NCBI GenBank assembly: GCA_040772305.1
Contig: JAXGYK010000001.1
Span: 1,302,001-1,366,000 of the forward strand
Source: Mesolinea sp040772305
GTDB taxonomy: Bacteria; Chloroflexota; Anaerolineae; Anaerolineales; Anaerolineaceae
Reading direction: 5' to 3'
Length of the DNA: 64,000 bases
The position numbers and the translations under genes are program-made. A model generated the notes under the pieces. It was not told where the DNA came from and made no database searches. It was given only the letters and a program-made list of their open reading frames with translations. The first letter of the stretch is position 1; each line of letters begins with the position of its first letter. Below, piece by piece: positions 50,858-59,267 of this stretch.

Positions 50858-52366
50858 GTGAACTTGACACGCGGACAAGACAAATCTTTTCTAAACCTTC
50901 TGCTTACCGTCGCACTGAGCTTGGTTCTCGTTCTGCTTACGGTGCTGCCAGTGCCTGCCAGTGTTCCAGAGCCGGTGCTTACTGGCGTAGCGGCTACTTT
51001 GCAGGAAGAAAGTGCGCGGCAGACCCTGGCGACAAAGACGCCTTCAGCAACAGCCTTTGTTACGCGCGAACCAAGCCAGCAGCCCAGTCCCACAGCCACG
51101 CTGTATGCCAGCCCTACATTCCTGCCAACGGTAAGCGTGCCCAGCGGTTTGGTTTTAAAAGTATTGCACCCCTGGCAAAATGAGGCTGGCGAGGCTTTTG
51201 AAGCACTGATTGCCCAGTTCAATCAATCGGCGGAGGGCAACCCCTATAAGATTGTGCTTCTGGCTGAAAGGGCACAAGGCTATGAGGATCTGGCGCTAAG
51301 GCTGGAGGATCCTGATTTGCAGGCGGATATTGTGCTCGGGATGGGCTATGATCTGGCTTTTGAAGACCGGGATGGCTTTTGGGCCAACCAGGGCGGATTG
51401 ATTCCGATTAACCCTTGCCGCGATGCAGCTAAGGTGCTTCTTGAAGGCCCGCTTTGTGATGGCTGCGCAAGTGCCGGCACAGAGCTGCGGGAACAGCGCA
51501 TCCTGCCAATTCTATGGCGGCCAGCGGTTTTAGCCTGGAACCAGAGCTGGGCTAACGAACTGGGCTTTGACCAGGCTCCGCTAAGCAGATCTGAATTCTG
51601 GCAACAGGCCAGCGCTGCTCTGCAGACCTCCTTGCAAGACTGGGATTACGAAAATGACGGTACGGGCGGATTGCTTTTGAGTCACAGCGCAGAATCTGCC
51701 CTGGCCTGGTATGCAGCATTTGATGGGAATTTTGATAGTGCTGGCAGAGCAAATCCGTTCGATTTGGAGTCTCTGGAATCCGCTTTAACTTACCTTAAAA
51801 ACCTTTTCGGAGAAAACCGCTCCTGGAACCGGGGCTACCTGAGTGCACAGAGCTATTTTGCGAGACGCTGGACCCTCTTCTACGAGGCCATCCTGGAGGA
51901 TATTCCTCTGCTGGAGGGGACTTTGTCCAGCCTGGAAAACGAGGACAGTTACCGCTTGATTACCTACCCTAACAGCGATGGGCAGGGCAGCCTGTTGCTC
52001 GAGCCGCTTGCGGTTGCCGTACGCAGCAGCAACCAGGCACAGCAGCAAGCTGCATGGTCGTTTGTGCGCTTCCTGCTGAGCAGGGAGAGCCAGCGTCAGC
52101 TGGCAGAACTAAGCTGGTTGTGGCCTGTGATTGGACCTCCGGCTCAGATTGCCCCCGAATTTGCGCAAAGATACCCTGCCTGGGCTTCCGCGTTGTCCTC
52201 GGAGCCAGTTGTGCAATTTGCCCCTGAAACGCGAACCTGGGGGGTGGTGCGCCTGGTCTTTAAGGATGCAGTTGGACGCGTCTACTCCTTGGATGCACAA
52301 TACTTTGGTAACATCCTGCAATCCTTAAATGCTACTTTAGAAGAAATGGAAAAACGCTATGACTGA
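50858..52366 (+). CDS. ABC transporter solute-binding protein (family 1)
   Basis: A 502-residue extracellular solute-binding protein, resembling those for oligosaccharides. A membrane segment or uncleaved signal (NLLLTVALSLVLVLLTVLPV) is followed by a Thr/Ser/Pro stalk (about 35-85). The binding domain starts at LVLKVLHPWQNEAGEAFEALIAQFN and contains DIVLGMGYDLAFEDRDGFW. No lipobox cysteine is visible, so it is held by its N-terminal helix. No permease or ATPase gene is adjacent; it may be an orphan component. The GTG at 50858 lies only 19 bases after tRNA-Sec, so the two may share a transcript. It overlaps rnhA by 8 bases. Confidence 0.82.
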   Translation: MNLTRGQDKSFLNLLLTVALSLVLVLLTVLPVPASVPEPVLTGVAATLQEESARQTLATKTPSATAFVTREPSQQPSPTATLYASPTFLPTVSVPSGLVLKVLHPWQNEAGEAFEALIAQFNQSAEGNPYKIVLLAERAQGYEDLALRLEDPDLQADIVLGMGYDLAFEDRDGFWANQGGLIPINPCRDAAKVLLEGPLCDGCASAGTELREQRILPILWRPAVLAWNQSWANELGFDQAPLSRSEFWQQASAALQTSLQDWDYENDGTGGLLLSHSAESALAWYAAFDGNFDSAGRANPFDLESLESALTYLKNLFGENRSWNRGYLSAQSYFARRWTLFYEAILEDIPLLEGTLSSLENEDSYRLITYPNSDGQGSLLLEPLAVAVRSSNQAQQQAAWSFVRFLLSRESQRQLAELSWLWPVIGPPAQIAPEFAQRYPAWASALSSEPVVQFAPETRTWGVVRLVFKDAVGRVYSLDAQYFGNILQSLNATLEEMEKRYD

Positions 52367-52799
52367 TTTACCGGAAGTCCAGGTCTATACTGATGGCGCC
52401 TGCAGCGGCAACCCGGGCCCTGGAGGATGGGGGGCAATTTTAGTGTGCCAGGGCAAGGAAAAGGAAATCAGCGGCGGTGAGCAGCTTACCACGAATAACC
52501 GCATGGAAATTATGGCTGCTTTAGAAGCCCTGCGAAGCTTGAAGCAAGCCTGCAAGGTGCAAATCTTTACCGACAGTGCTTATCTTCAGAAAGCAGCTAC
52601 ACAGTGGATGCCGGATTGGAAACGCCGCGGCTGGAAGCGCAAAGAAGGCAAACTGCTCAACGCTGAGTTATGGCAGTCTTTGGATATGGAGCTGGCGCGC
52701 CATGAGGTAAGCTGGGAGTGGGTAAAAGGCCATGCAGGCCATAGCTATAACGAGCGCGCGGACCGTTTGGCGCGTGCCGCAATCCCTGAAACCAGATAA
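52359..52799 (+). CDS. rnhA: Ribonuclease HI
   Basis: A 146-residue RNase H1 that degrades the RNA strand of RNA-DNA hybrids. The catalytic acidic residues are seen in VYTDGACSGNPGPGGWG (D), TNNRMEIMAALEAL (E) and IFTDSAYLQKAA (D), with the fourth in HSYNERADRLARAA (D). WVKGHAGH gives the conserved histidine. Length and order are standard. It overlaps the preceding solute-binding gene by 8 bases and is followed by a terminator. Confidence 0.95.
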   Translation: MTDLPEVQVYTDGACSGNPGPGGWGAILVCQGKEKEISGGEQLTTNNRMEIMAALEALRSLKQACKVQIFTDSAYLQKAATQWMPDWKRRGWKRKEGKLLNAELWQSLDMELARHEVSWEWVKGHAGHSYNERADRLARAAIPETR

Positions 52800-52819
52800 G
52801 TTCAGAGATACGATAAGAT

Positions 52820-52856
52820 GAGGCTGACCCAAAAGCAAGTTGGATCAGCCTCTTTA
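52820..52856 (+). terminator. Rho-independent terminator after rnhA
   Basis: An 8-base-pair stem GAGGCTGA/TCAGCCTC with a 17-base loop is followed by TTTATT. It lies between the convergent rnhA and copA. Confidence 0.65.
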
Positions 52857-52883
52857 TTGACAAAAAGTCCTTTCATCCAAGCG

Positions 52884-55313
52884 CTATTTGAAGCGGCGCA
52901 GACGCAGGCTGTTAGAAATGACAAATATGCTGGAGACAGACATGGCTCCAGCAGCCAATATCGGGTTAAGAAAGCCGGCAGCCGCAGCCGGGATAAGCAG
53001 CACATTATAGAAAAATGCCCAAAACAGGTTTTGGCGAATGATGCGCAAAGTAGCGCGAGAGAGACGAACAGCCAGGGGCACCGCAGCCGGGTCGCCGGAT
53101 ACCAATACGATCGGCGCTGAAGCAATGGCCACATCTGTGCCCGTGCCGATAGCGATGCCAACATCAGCCTGTGTAAGCGCCGGCGCATCGTTGATACCGT
53201 CACCAACCATAGCAACTTTATGGTTTGCGGCCTGCAGGTCCTTAATAATTTGGGTTTTTTGCCTGGGCATTAAGCTGGCATGTAGTTCCTGGATGCCTGC
53301 ACTGCGAGCGATTGCCTGAGCTGTCTCCTGATTATCGCCGGTAAGCATTACGGTTTTTAATCCCAGTTTGTGCAACTCATCAACTGCCTGGGAAGCATTT
53401 TCCTTAAGCGCATCGGAGATTGCCAGGATGGCTACCGCCTGACCGTCAATGGCCATAAGCACTACCGTTTTTGCCATCGACTCCAGAGCTCTTCTCTGAG
53501 CTTCAACGGAACTGAACCCGACTCCTTCGGCATCCATTAAGCGTTGATTCCCGATCAGGACTTCTTTGCCGCCCAGCTCAGCTTTGATTCCTTTGCCCGT
53601 AAGCGCTTTGAATCGGTCTAATTTGGGCAGTTCAAGCTCCTGTTCCAGCGCTGCAGCTTGAATTGCATCGGCCAAGGGATGTTCGGAGCCAGTTTCTGCA
53701 GCCGCTGCTAATGCCAGCAGCTCAGATTTGGAATACTGGCCGCCCAGCGAAATCAGGTTTGTAAGCACTGGCTGGCCTTTGGTAAGGGTTCCGGTTTTAT
53801 CCAGTACCACTGTATCCACAGCACCAGCCGCTTCCAGACTTTCGCCATTTTTAATCAGGATGCCTAACTGAGCGCCACGGCCGGTACCAGCCATAACGGC
53901 AGTGGGTGTTGCCAGACCCATTGCGCAAGGGCAGGCTATCACAAGCACAGCAACCGCATGGATAATAGCCCTTTCGAGCGTTCCTAAACTATCGCCTGGT
54001 GCGGCAGGAATCAAGAAGTTCCATACCAAAAAGGTAAGCAGGGCAACGGCAATGACAAGCGGAACAAAAATTGCCGAAATTTTATCTGCCAGCTGCTGTA
54101 TGGGAGCCTTACTGGCTTGAGCATCTTCAACCAGCTGGATAATTTGAGCCAGGATGGTGTCTTTGCCGATTCTTGTGGCGCGGTAGATCAGGCGACCATT
54201 ACGGTTGAGGGTTGCACCATAGACTTGGGCTCCAGCTTCCTTGGGCACCGGTTTTGACTCGCCGGTGAGCATCGACTCATCCACCGTAGAATTACCCTCT
54301 ACCACCTCACCGTCAACGGGCATTTTTTCGCCCGGACGCACCACAATAAGGTCACCGATCAGTACATCGTCTACGGATATTTGCTGTTCCACCTCGTCCC
54401 GAATCACCGTGGCCAGTTTAGGCCGCAGGAAAATGAGCTTGCGAATGGCCTCGCCAGCCCCTCCTTTGGCGTTAGCTTCAAGGTACTTACCCAGGCGAAC
54501 GAGTGTAATGATGCTTGCTGAAGTTTCAAAGTAAGCGTGGCCCGGAAAGACGCCCAGCAAAACCAGGAGCGAGAAGAAATATGCAGCACTGGTACCCAAG
54601 GCTACCAATAAATCCATATTGGCAGATCGATTGCGGATGGACTTCCAGCCGTTGACATAATAGGAGCGGCCTGCAATAAACTGTACGGGGGTTGCCAAGG
54701 CAAAGAAAAGCCAGTCTATCCAGGACTGACGCGCAATTTGCTCAGGCAGCAGACCAAAGTCGCGCGACATGGAAATGAGAAAAAGCGGCACTGCGAAGAA
54801 CAGCGCAAAAATGAGCATCTGCTTCTGACGCTCAATTTCGGCTTTCCGTGCGCGCGATTCGGCATCCTCGCTGCTTTCACCGCTTACTGACGAAGGCAGC
54901 CTGAATCCTGCTTTTTGAACCTCCTGGCGTAACTCTGCGGGCGAGGTGATGGTGGGCACATAACGCAGCAGGAGTTTTTCGGCAGCAGGATTGACGTCTG
55001 CCTGTAAGACGCCGGGAAAAGTCAGCATGCGCCTTTGGAGCCCATCGGCATCGGCCGGGTCGGACAGTCCGGGAATGACAAGGTTTAATTCCCCCAATGC
55101 AACCCCGAAGCCTGCTTCCTTTACCTGACGTACCAGGCCTTGCAAATCGACACGGCTGGGGTTATAGGCTACCGAAGCCCTCTCATTCGAGAGGTTAACT
55201 TGTGCGCTGCTTACACCATCCAGGCGGTCAAGGCTTTTCTCTATCGCCGCAACGCAGTTCGCACAAGTCATACCCAGGATGGGCAAGGTGACCAGACGGT
55301 CGTTTTCAGCCAT
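52884..55313 (-). CDS. copA: Copper-translocating P-type ATPase
   Basis: An 809-residue P1B-type ATPase exporting Cu+. The first N-terminal metal-binding domain is intact (GMTCANCVAAIEKSL, residues 14-28). A second HMA-like domain follows (about 77-145) but lacks both cysteines. The core has eight transmembrane helices, the phosphatase motif TGES, the metal-binding CPCAMGLATPTAVM (about 470), the phosphorylation motif DKTGTLTKG (about 508), and MVGDGINDAPAL (about 697). Two more membrane residues of the copper site are in FFYNVLLIPAAAAGF and MSVSSIFVISNSL. It overlaps copZ by 8 bases. Confidence 0.95.
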   Translation of the reverse strand: MAENDRLVTLPILGMTCANCVAAIEKSLDRLDGVSSAQVNLSNERASVAYNPSRVDLQGLVRQVKEAGFGVALGELNLVIPGLSDPADADGLQRRMLTFPGVLQADVNPAAEKLLLRYVPTITSPAELRQEVQKAGFRLPSSVSGESSEDAESRARKAEIERQKQMLIFALFFAVPLFLISMSRDFGLLPEQIARQSWIDWLFFALATPVQFIAGRSYYVNGWKSIRNRSANMDLLVALGTSAAYFFSLLVLLGVFPGHAYFETSASIITLVRLGKYLEANAKGGAGEAIRKLIFLRPKLATVIRDEVEQQISVDDVLIGDLIVVRPGEKMPVDGEVVEGNSTVDESMLTGESKPVPKEAGAQVYGATLNRNGRLIYRATRIGKDTILAQIIQLVEDAQASKAPIQQLADKISAIFVPLVIAVALLTFLVWNFLIPAAPGDSLGTLERAIIHAVAVLVIACPCAMGLATPTAVMAGTGRGAQLGILIKNGESLEAAGAVDTVVLDKTGTLTKGQPVLTNLISLGGQYSKSELLALAAAAETGSEHPLADAIQAAALEQELELPKLDRFKALTGKGIKAELGGKEVLIGNQRLMDAEGVGFSSVEAQRRALESMAKTVVLMAIDGQAVAILAISDALKENASQAVDELHKLGLKTVMLTGDNQETAQAIARSAGIQELHASLMPRQKTQIIKDLQAANHKVAMVGDGINDAPALTQADVGIAIGTGTDVAIASAPIVLVSGDPAAVPLAVRLSRATLRIIRQNLFWAFFYNVLLIPAAAAGFLNPILAAGAMSVSSIFVISNSLRLRRFK

Positions 55314-55521
55314 GATTTTCAGCTGCAGGAAAACCGATTTCGGCCAGAAGCTCCCGGATGGCTGCGTCGCTTGCTGGGGCAGTAAAACTTAGTTCCACCG
55401 TTTTCGCTGTCAGGTCTGTTTGAATATCTTCGATACCTTCCAGTTCATCAAGTGCTTTTTTAATGCGCATAATACAATGAGCGCAACTAATTTTGGGAAT
55501 TGTATAGATCGTTGTTTCCAT
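55306..55521 (-). CDS. copZ: Copper chaperone, heavy-metal-associated domain
   Basis: A 71-residue single HMA domain of ferredoxin-like fold. The metal motif is ISCAHCIMRIKKAL (CxxC, residues 13-16). It would carry Cu+ to the ATPase encoded immediately downstream. The ATG at 55521 with AAAGGA 8 bases upstream is preferred to an earlier codon. No CsoR or CueR-type regulator gene is adjacent. Confidence 0.9.
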   Translation of the reverse strand: METTIYTIPKISCAHCIMRIKKALDELEGIEDIQTDLTAKTVELSFTAPASDAAIRELLAEIGFPAAENHG

Positions 55522-55605
55522 TGTAAAATCCTTTCGTAACGCAGGGCGCGTTGCGCAGATTGTAATTACTGAGTTTGGTGAATTCAAAATTAAAGGTTAT
55601 ATCCT

Positions 55606-56436
55606 ATGCGCTTTGATGCAGTAAAAGCTTTTGCCCTTGATATGGACGGCACCTTCTATTTGGGTGACACGCTCTTGCCCGGTTCCCTGGCGTTTATTGC
55701 CCAGCTAAAGCGTCTGGGCATTCCTTATCGCTTTCTGACGAATAACAGCGCTCGCTCGGCAAAGGATTACCTTGAAAAGCTGGCTGGCATGGGCTTGCCT
55801 CGGGAAGATGCCTTGGTGTACAGCTCTGGCGAGGCAGCTGCTGCTTATCTTATGGAGACATACCCCGCAAAAAAGGTCTATGTTTTGGGTACGCCCTCCT
55901 TGCAGCAATCTTTTGCCGAGGCAGGTGTTCGGGTGGTGGAAGAAGGCGCGGAAGTGGCAGTGCTTGGCTATGACACTACCTTGACCTATTCCCGGCTGAC
56001 CCGCTTTTGCGATCTCGTCCGCGCCGGTCTGCCTTATATTGCCACCCATCCGGATGTCAACTGCCCGGTGCTGGGCGGATACGCTCCCGACGCGGGTGCA
56101 ATGATGGCTTTGGTGGAAGCCTCCACCGGCAGAAAGGCAGACTTGGTGATTGGGAAGCCGAACCCCGAAATTATGCGCCGTCTGGCAAAGGCGATGGGAG
56201 TGCAGGTTTCGGAAATAGCGATGGTAGGGGATCGTCTGTATACTGATATTGCGCTGGGGCGTACCGCCGGCGTACAGACGGTGCTGGTTTTAAGCGGGGA
56301 GACCAAAGCTGCTGATTTAGCCGCCAGTGAAGCGAAGCCAGACCTGGTATGCCAAAACCTGGGTGAACTGGGCAAGCTCTTGGAAGCGCATTATCAGCAG
56401 AAGCGGAGAGAGGGCAGAGGAAAGCCAGCGGATTAA
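55606..56436 (+). CDS. HAD-IIA family phosphatase (NagD/p-nitrophenylphosphatase type)
   Basis: A 276-residue phosphatase. FALDMDGTFYLGDTLLPGS is motif I with the DxD pair (about residues 11-13), and RFLTNNSARSAKDY is motif II of the IIA subfamily. IGKPNPEIMRRLAKAMGV and AMVGDRLYTDIALGRTAGV are motifs III and IV. The large C2 cap (GTPSLQQSFAEAGVRVVE...) is typical of NagD-like enzymes acting on nucleotides or sugar phosphates. AAAGG precedes the ATG by 9 bases. It is divergent from the copper genes. Confidence 0.9.
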   Translation: MRFDAVKAFALDMDGTFYLGDTLLPGSLAFIAQLKRLGIPYRFLTNNSARSAKDYLEKLAGMGLPREDALVYSSGEAAAAYLMETYPAKKVYVLGTPSLQQSFAEAGVRVVEEGAEVAVLGYDTTLTYSRLTRFCDLVRAGLPYIATHPDVNCPVLGGYAPDAGAMMALVEASTGRKADLVIGKPNPEIMRRLAKAMGVQVSEIAMVGDRLYTDIALGRTAGVQTVLVLSGETKAADLAASEAKPDLVCQNLGELGKLLEAHYQQKRREGRGKPAD

Positions 56437-56547
56437 TGCCTGGCAGCCTGGAGGGAGAGAGCATTGGGAAAAACAATGCTTTTCGCAGTAAGGTTGTTCA
56501 TTTGACTTTACTTAAGAAAGGAATTCTAATTGTCACAGGAGATAGCA

Positions 56548-56697
56548 ATGGACATATTTGACATCCTGCTTATCATCAGCGCGCTGATAGTGGCCGTTGC
56601 CTTGGTGCTAGCCGTTATTGGACAAAGAAAATTGAGCCAGATCTATAAAGAGCGCCAGGCCAGGTCTGAATATGGCGACACCAATAGCGACGAGTAA
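56548..56697 (+). CDS. Small membrane protein, 49 residues
   Basis: A short open frame with a strong AGGAGA 5 bases before its ATG. The N-terminal half is a single hydrophobic helix (IFDILLIISALIVAVALVLA), followed by a basic stretch (GQRKLSQIYKERQARSE) and an acidic end. This layout fits a single-pass membrane peptide with its charged tail in the cytoplasm. Coding is supported by the ribosome site and composition only. Confidence 0.55.
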   Translation: MDIFDILLIISALIVAVALVLAVIGQRKLSQIYKERQARSEYGDTNSDE

Positions 56698-56848
56698 TAA
56701 GGTAAAATTGATTGTCAAGGCCAATACTGAGAGATGCCTGCTTTGTTCATAGCGCATCATCACGCTCTCGGACTTTTCAGAAATATTTTTCCTCGTCCAG
56801 TCGGTTTGACTTTTCCCGAGATATTGTTTTTTGACCAATAAATGATAT

Positions 56849-57097
56849 TTACAATATTGCGTACTGTGCCAGGTATTCCTGTTTCCAAATCAAGGTGTTC
56901 GATATATCCCGCTCTATAAGAAATGTCAACTCGTGAGAAAGGAGATCAAGGGTTTCAACTGGGAACTCGGGTTCCGGAATTTCTAAACCCAAAACGATTC
57001 CGCTTTTGACGTCTTTCTTAAAGAATATTGGTGCTATAGTCTGCGCACGTTCACCTAGAAACGAACGAGCCCCCTCAAAGACACCCGAATACCACAT
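56849..57097 (-). CDS. Hypothetical protein, 82 residues
   Basis: An AT-rich frame beginning MWYSGVFEGARSFLGERAQT and continuing through FFKKDVKSGIVLGLEIPEPEFPVETLDLLSHELTFLIE. It reads like a genuine soluble protein, but no family is recognised. The ribosome site is weak. A longer form starting at 57166 with a hydrophobic leader is possible. It is the last gene of the AT-rich island, 115 bases after the DUF1828-like gene. Confidence 0.45.
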   Translation of the reverse strand: MWYSGVFEGARSFLGERAQTIAPIFFKKDVKSGIVLGLEIPEPEFPVETLDLLSHELTFLIERDISNTLIWKQEYLAQYAIL

Positions 57098-57212
57098 GAT
57101 TGTAATTGCCCGCCGTGGAGGGAGAGATAAAATGAAAATCAATAAAGAAGGAAAAAGGATAGCCAATCATATTTCAATTTTTGGTGGCAAATTTCCTTAT
57201 TCGTTAAGCCAA

Positions 57213-57992
57213 TTAGGAGCCAACAAGCTCATGAAGGTACTCAGTAATACGCCCTTCGTTTGATGAGATACTAGCAAACTGTTTTCCAAAAACGTTACTG
57301 AGCCTTGCCAGAACTGATCTTTGTATTATTTCCTGATCTTCAAAAATTGCAATCGGGTTAAATTTCATATTCCACTTTTCAAACTGAAGCACTGTTATTG
57401 TTGCGTCCCTTGCTTTGTCATCATTATTTACCGCAAATATCATTAGAGGCCGTTCCATTTTATTAACGCGACAATCAACTGAGTACATTCCTTTTGGGTC
57501 GTGATTTGGATGATGCCATCCAAACACCATTCTTTCAGCAGGCACATTTTTACTAATAATGTCCTTAAAGTCCTCAAAAAATGTAGACCTAATCACCTCT
57601 CGGCTTAGGTATTTAATATCAGTTAAGTGTGTTATGGCTTTTATATAGTCGAAAACTGCAAAACCCAAAGCGTCGAGTTCAGACGAAAGAACTAATGCTC
57701 CGTCTTCTTCTTTGACACCATGACGCCCAAGAATTCCTTCAACAATTTTTGCTCTAGTTCCTTTTTGAAGTTCTCTTTCGTCCATGTCATATGACATGTG
57801 CATCAGTGTATGGCCTTCATCAGTAAGGGTCCATTTACCTTTGTCTTCATTAAGAACGATTGCGTAGTTATCACCATCATCAAATGTAAATGGAGTTAAG
57901 ACTCGGTATGAGTTTAGACCGTTAGGAAAAAGGCTAACCTCAGCTCCTACGGCTTCTCTAATATTTAACTCAAGTTCTGTGGCGCGTCCCAT
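57213..57992 (-). CDS. DUF1828-like protein
   Basis: A 259-residue protein. The N-terminal domain (residues 1-110) contains TPFTFDDGDNYAIVLN, KGKWTLTDEGHTLMHMSYDMD, and an LSSELDALGFAVFDYIKAI helix, which fit the DUF1828 pattern often seen on phage and mobile DNA. The C-terminal half (RSTFFEDFKDIISKNV, VFGWHHPNHDPKGMYSVDCRVNK, and PLMIFAVNNDDKARDATITV) resembles the DUF1829-type extension. No catalytic residues can be proposed with confidence. Its start overlaps the DUF6978-like gene by 28 bases, implying strict translational coupling. Family names are from memory of patterns and need a profile search. Confidence 0.65.
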   Translation of the reverse strand: MGRATELELNIREAVGAEVSLFPNGLNSYRVLTPFTFDDGDNYAIVLNEDKGKWTLTDEGHTLMHMSYDMDERELQKGTRAKIVEGILGRHGVKEEDGALVLSSELDALGFAVFDYIKAITHLTDIKYLSREVIRSTFFEDFKDIISKNVPAERMVFGWHHPNHDPKGMYSVDCRVNKMERPLMIFAVNNDDKARDATITVLQFEKWNMKFNPIAIFEDQEIIQRSVLARLSNVFGKQFASISSNEGRITEYLHELVGS

Positions 57993-58459
57993 ATTTCCAT
58001 CTGTCCATCGTTGTTAGGGTGCTCTATATTGCAATCCTTAATCATACATAATACTGCTGCTTCAAGGCTACCAAATCTATCGCTTTCTTCAGCATAACCA
58101 TCTTCGTCTGCCTTAATGTTTTGATACCTTTCCGTAGCGTGATGAATATGAAACTTGTTGAATATCCTGTTGCCCTCTATTTTGTTCGTGTGTGTATGAC
58201 TATTTCCATTATAACGGCGAAGTCTAAACTGAATGTTTGATGTAGGGTCTGTCAAGATTAATATTGCCGAAAAGTCAAGAGGGTTATAGCTAGACTTCCT
58301 GAGTTTCAAAATAAACTTAGAGCCATTTACCCCCGTAAGATAAATATCTTTGACAGAATGACCTCTTCGTGGATTTAATTTTGGTAATGGAATCAGTTTG
58401 CTTGCAGGAATCTTTTTTTCCTCTAAGAGCTCCTGAATTTGCTCATCCGAATAAGACAT
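57965..58459 (-). CDS. DUF6978-like protein
   Basis: A 164-residue protein. The core KFILKLRKSSYNPLDFSAIL, FRLRRYNGNSHTHTNKIEG, FHIHHATERYQN and DGYAEESDRFGSLEAAVLCMIKDC matches what I recall of the DUF6978 family. The repeated His/Arg phrases (NSHTHTN, FHIHHATERY) could form a metal or nucleic-acid site. Codon use is AT-rich like its neighbours and unlike the flanking core genes. It overlaps the DUF1828-like gene, so the products are probably made in fixed ratio, as in toxin-antitoxin or defence pairs (inference). Confidence 0.65.
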   Translation of the reverse strand: MSYSDEQIQELLEEKKIPASKLIPLPKLNPRRGHSVKDIYLTGVNGSKFILKLRKSSYNPLDFSAILILTDPTSNIQFRLRRYNGNSHTHTNKIEGNRIFNKFHIHHATERYQNIKADEDGYAEESDRFGSLEAAVLCMIKDCNIEHPNNDGQMEIWDAPQNLS

Positions 58460-58527
58460 TCCAACCCTTTGTTAAAAGCTCTAATTAGTACGGTTCCTGG
58501 GTTTGGTTTAAAAGCCCAAGCCCTCAT

Positions 58528-58863
58528 TCAAAACAAGATGTTATAGCCCTGCCATACAGTCCTAAAGAAAGTGGCAACCATATCGAGGATAATCAGAACG
58601 CCAATAAATGTCATCCAGCCTTTGATAGTACTAAGCTTATTATTGATTTCTTTCTGTAAGGAATAGGACTTACTCAGGTATTCTTCCAATAGCTGCTCTT
58701 TAGTTACAGGTGTAGCATTTTGACCCGTTGAAGATGTGCCTAAACGGTTATATGTTGATTCATTAACTGGGCTTGCGGGTGCCGGTGAAAGGGATTCACT
58801 ACATTTTATGCAAAAGGAAGCATTGTCATTATTTATGGTTTCACATTTTGGACAGGCCTTCAC
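58528..58863 (-). CDS. Zinc-ribbon membrane protein
   Basis: A 111-residue protein. An N-terminal zinc ribbon (ACPKCETINNDNASFCIKC, residues 3-21) is followed by a Ser/Pro/Thr linker, a charged helix (TKEQLLEEYLSKSYSLQKEINNKL) and a C-terminal transmembrane helix (WMTFIGVLIILDMVATFF). It lies 14 bases after the XRE regulator gene on the same strand and 68 bases before the DUF6978-like gene. Role unknown. Confidence 0.6.
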   Translation of the reverse strand: MKACPKCETINNDNASFCIKCSESLSPAPASPVNESTYNRLGTSSTGQNATPVTKEQLLEEYLSKSYSLQKEINNKLSTIKGWMTFIGVLIILDMVATFFRTVWQGYNILF

Positions 58864-58877
58864 TCCTCCCTCCTGAT

Positions 58878-59249
58878 TTACTTTTGTAACAAAAATCTTG
58901 CATAAAAAAGCAAGTCTTCTTTTTTTGCCTCGTCCATCTGCTCAAATAAGTGCAGTAACTGCTCTGACTGGGCAGTTGATTCGGGGACGGGTGGCAGGAG
59001 ACCGGCAAGTCTTACGGCTGCCTCTTTAGATAAATGCAAAAACGGTGCTATTTGGACTGCAAATTCAAAAGTAACCTTATCACCAGCAAGCGCACGACCA
59101 AGAGTGGGGTGGGACGTGCCGATAACTTTAGCTGCTTCACGCAAACCTAAGTTTCTTTTGGCTATTTCAGCTGAGATTGCCTGGACGAATTTACTGTCTA
59201 CATCCATGTAAAACATACTAACAGAATTGGTAAATCTTAAGCGTTCCAC
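58878..59249 (-). CDS. XRE-family helix-turn-helix regulator
   Basis: A 123-residue DNA-binding protein. The helix-turn-helix is LGLREAAKVIGTSHPTLGRALAG (about residues 35-57), preceded by AISAEIAKRN. The C-terminal half (SKEAAVRLAGLLPPV, HLFEQMDEAKKEDLLFYARFLLQK) looks like a helical dimerisation part. A GTG start at 59249 is chosen, with AGGAGGT 8 bases upstream. A palindrome at 59268-59284 overlaps the expected promoter area, pointing to autoregulation. It heads the AT-rich operon. Confidence 0.8.
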   Translation of the reverse strand: MERLRFTNSVSMFYMDVDSKFVQAISAEIAKRNLGLREAAKVIGTSHPTLGRALAGDKVTFEFAVQIAPFLHLSKEAAVRLAGLLPPVPESTAQSEQLLHLFEQMDEAKKEDLLFYARFLLQK

Positions 59250-59267
59250 TTTGGTTTACCTCCTTGA

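Noticed and set aside
56608..56838. Minus-strand frame with a hydrophobic segment
   Set aside because: It begins at a TTG without ribosome site, and its hydrophobic part is the complement of the plus-strand small membrane peptide, which has a strong ribosome site.
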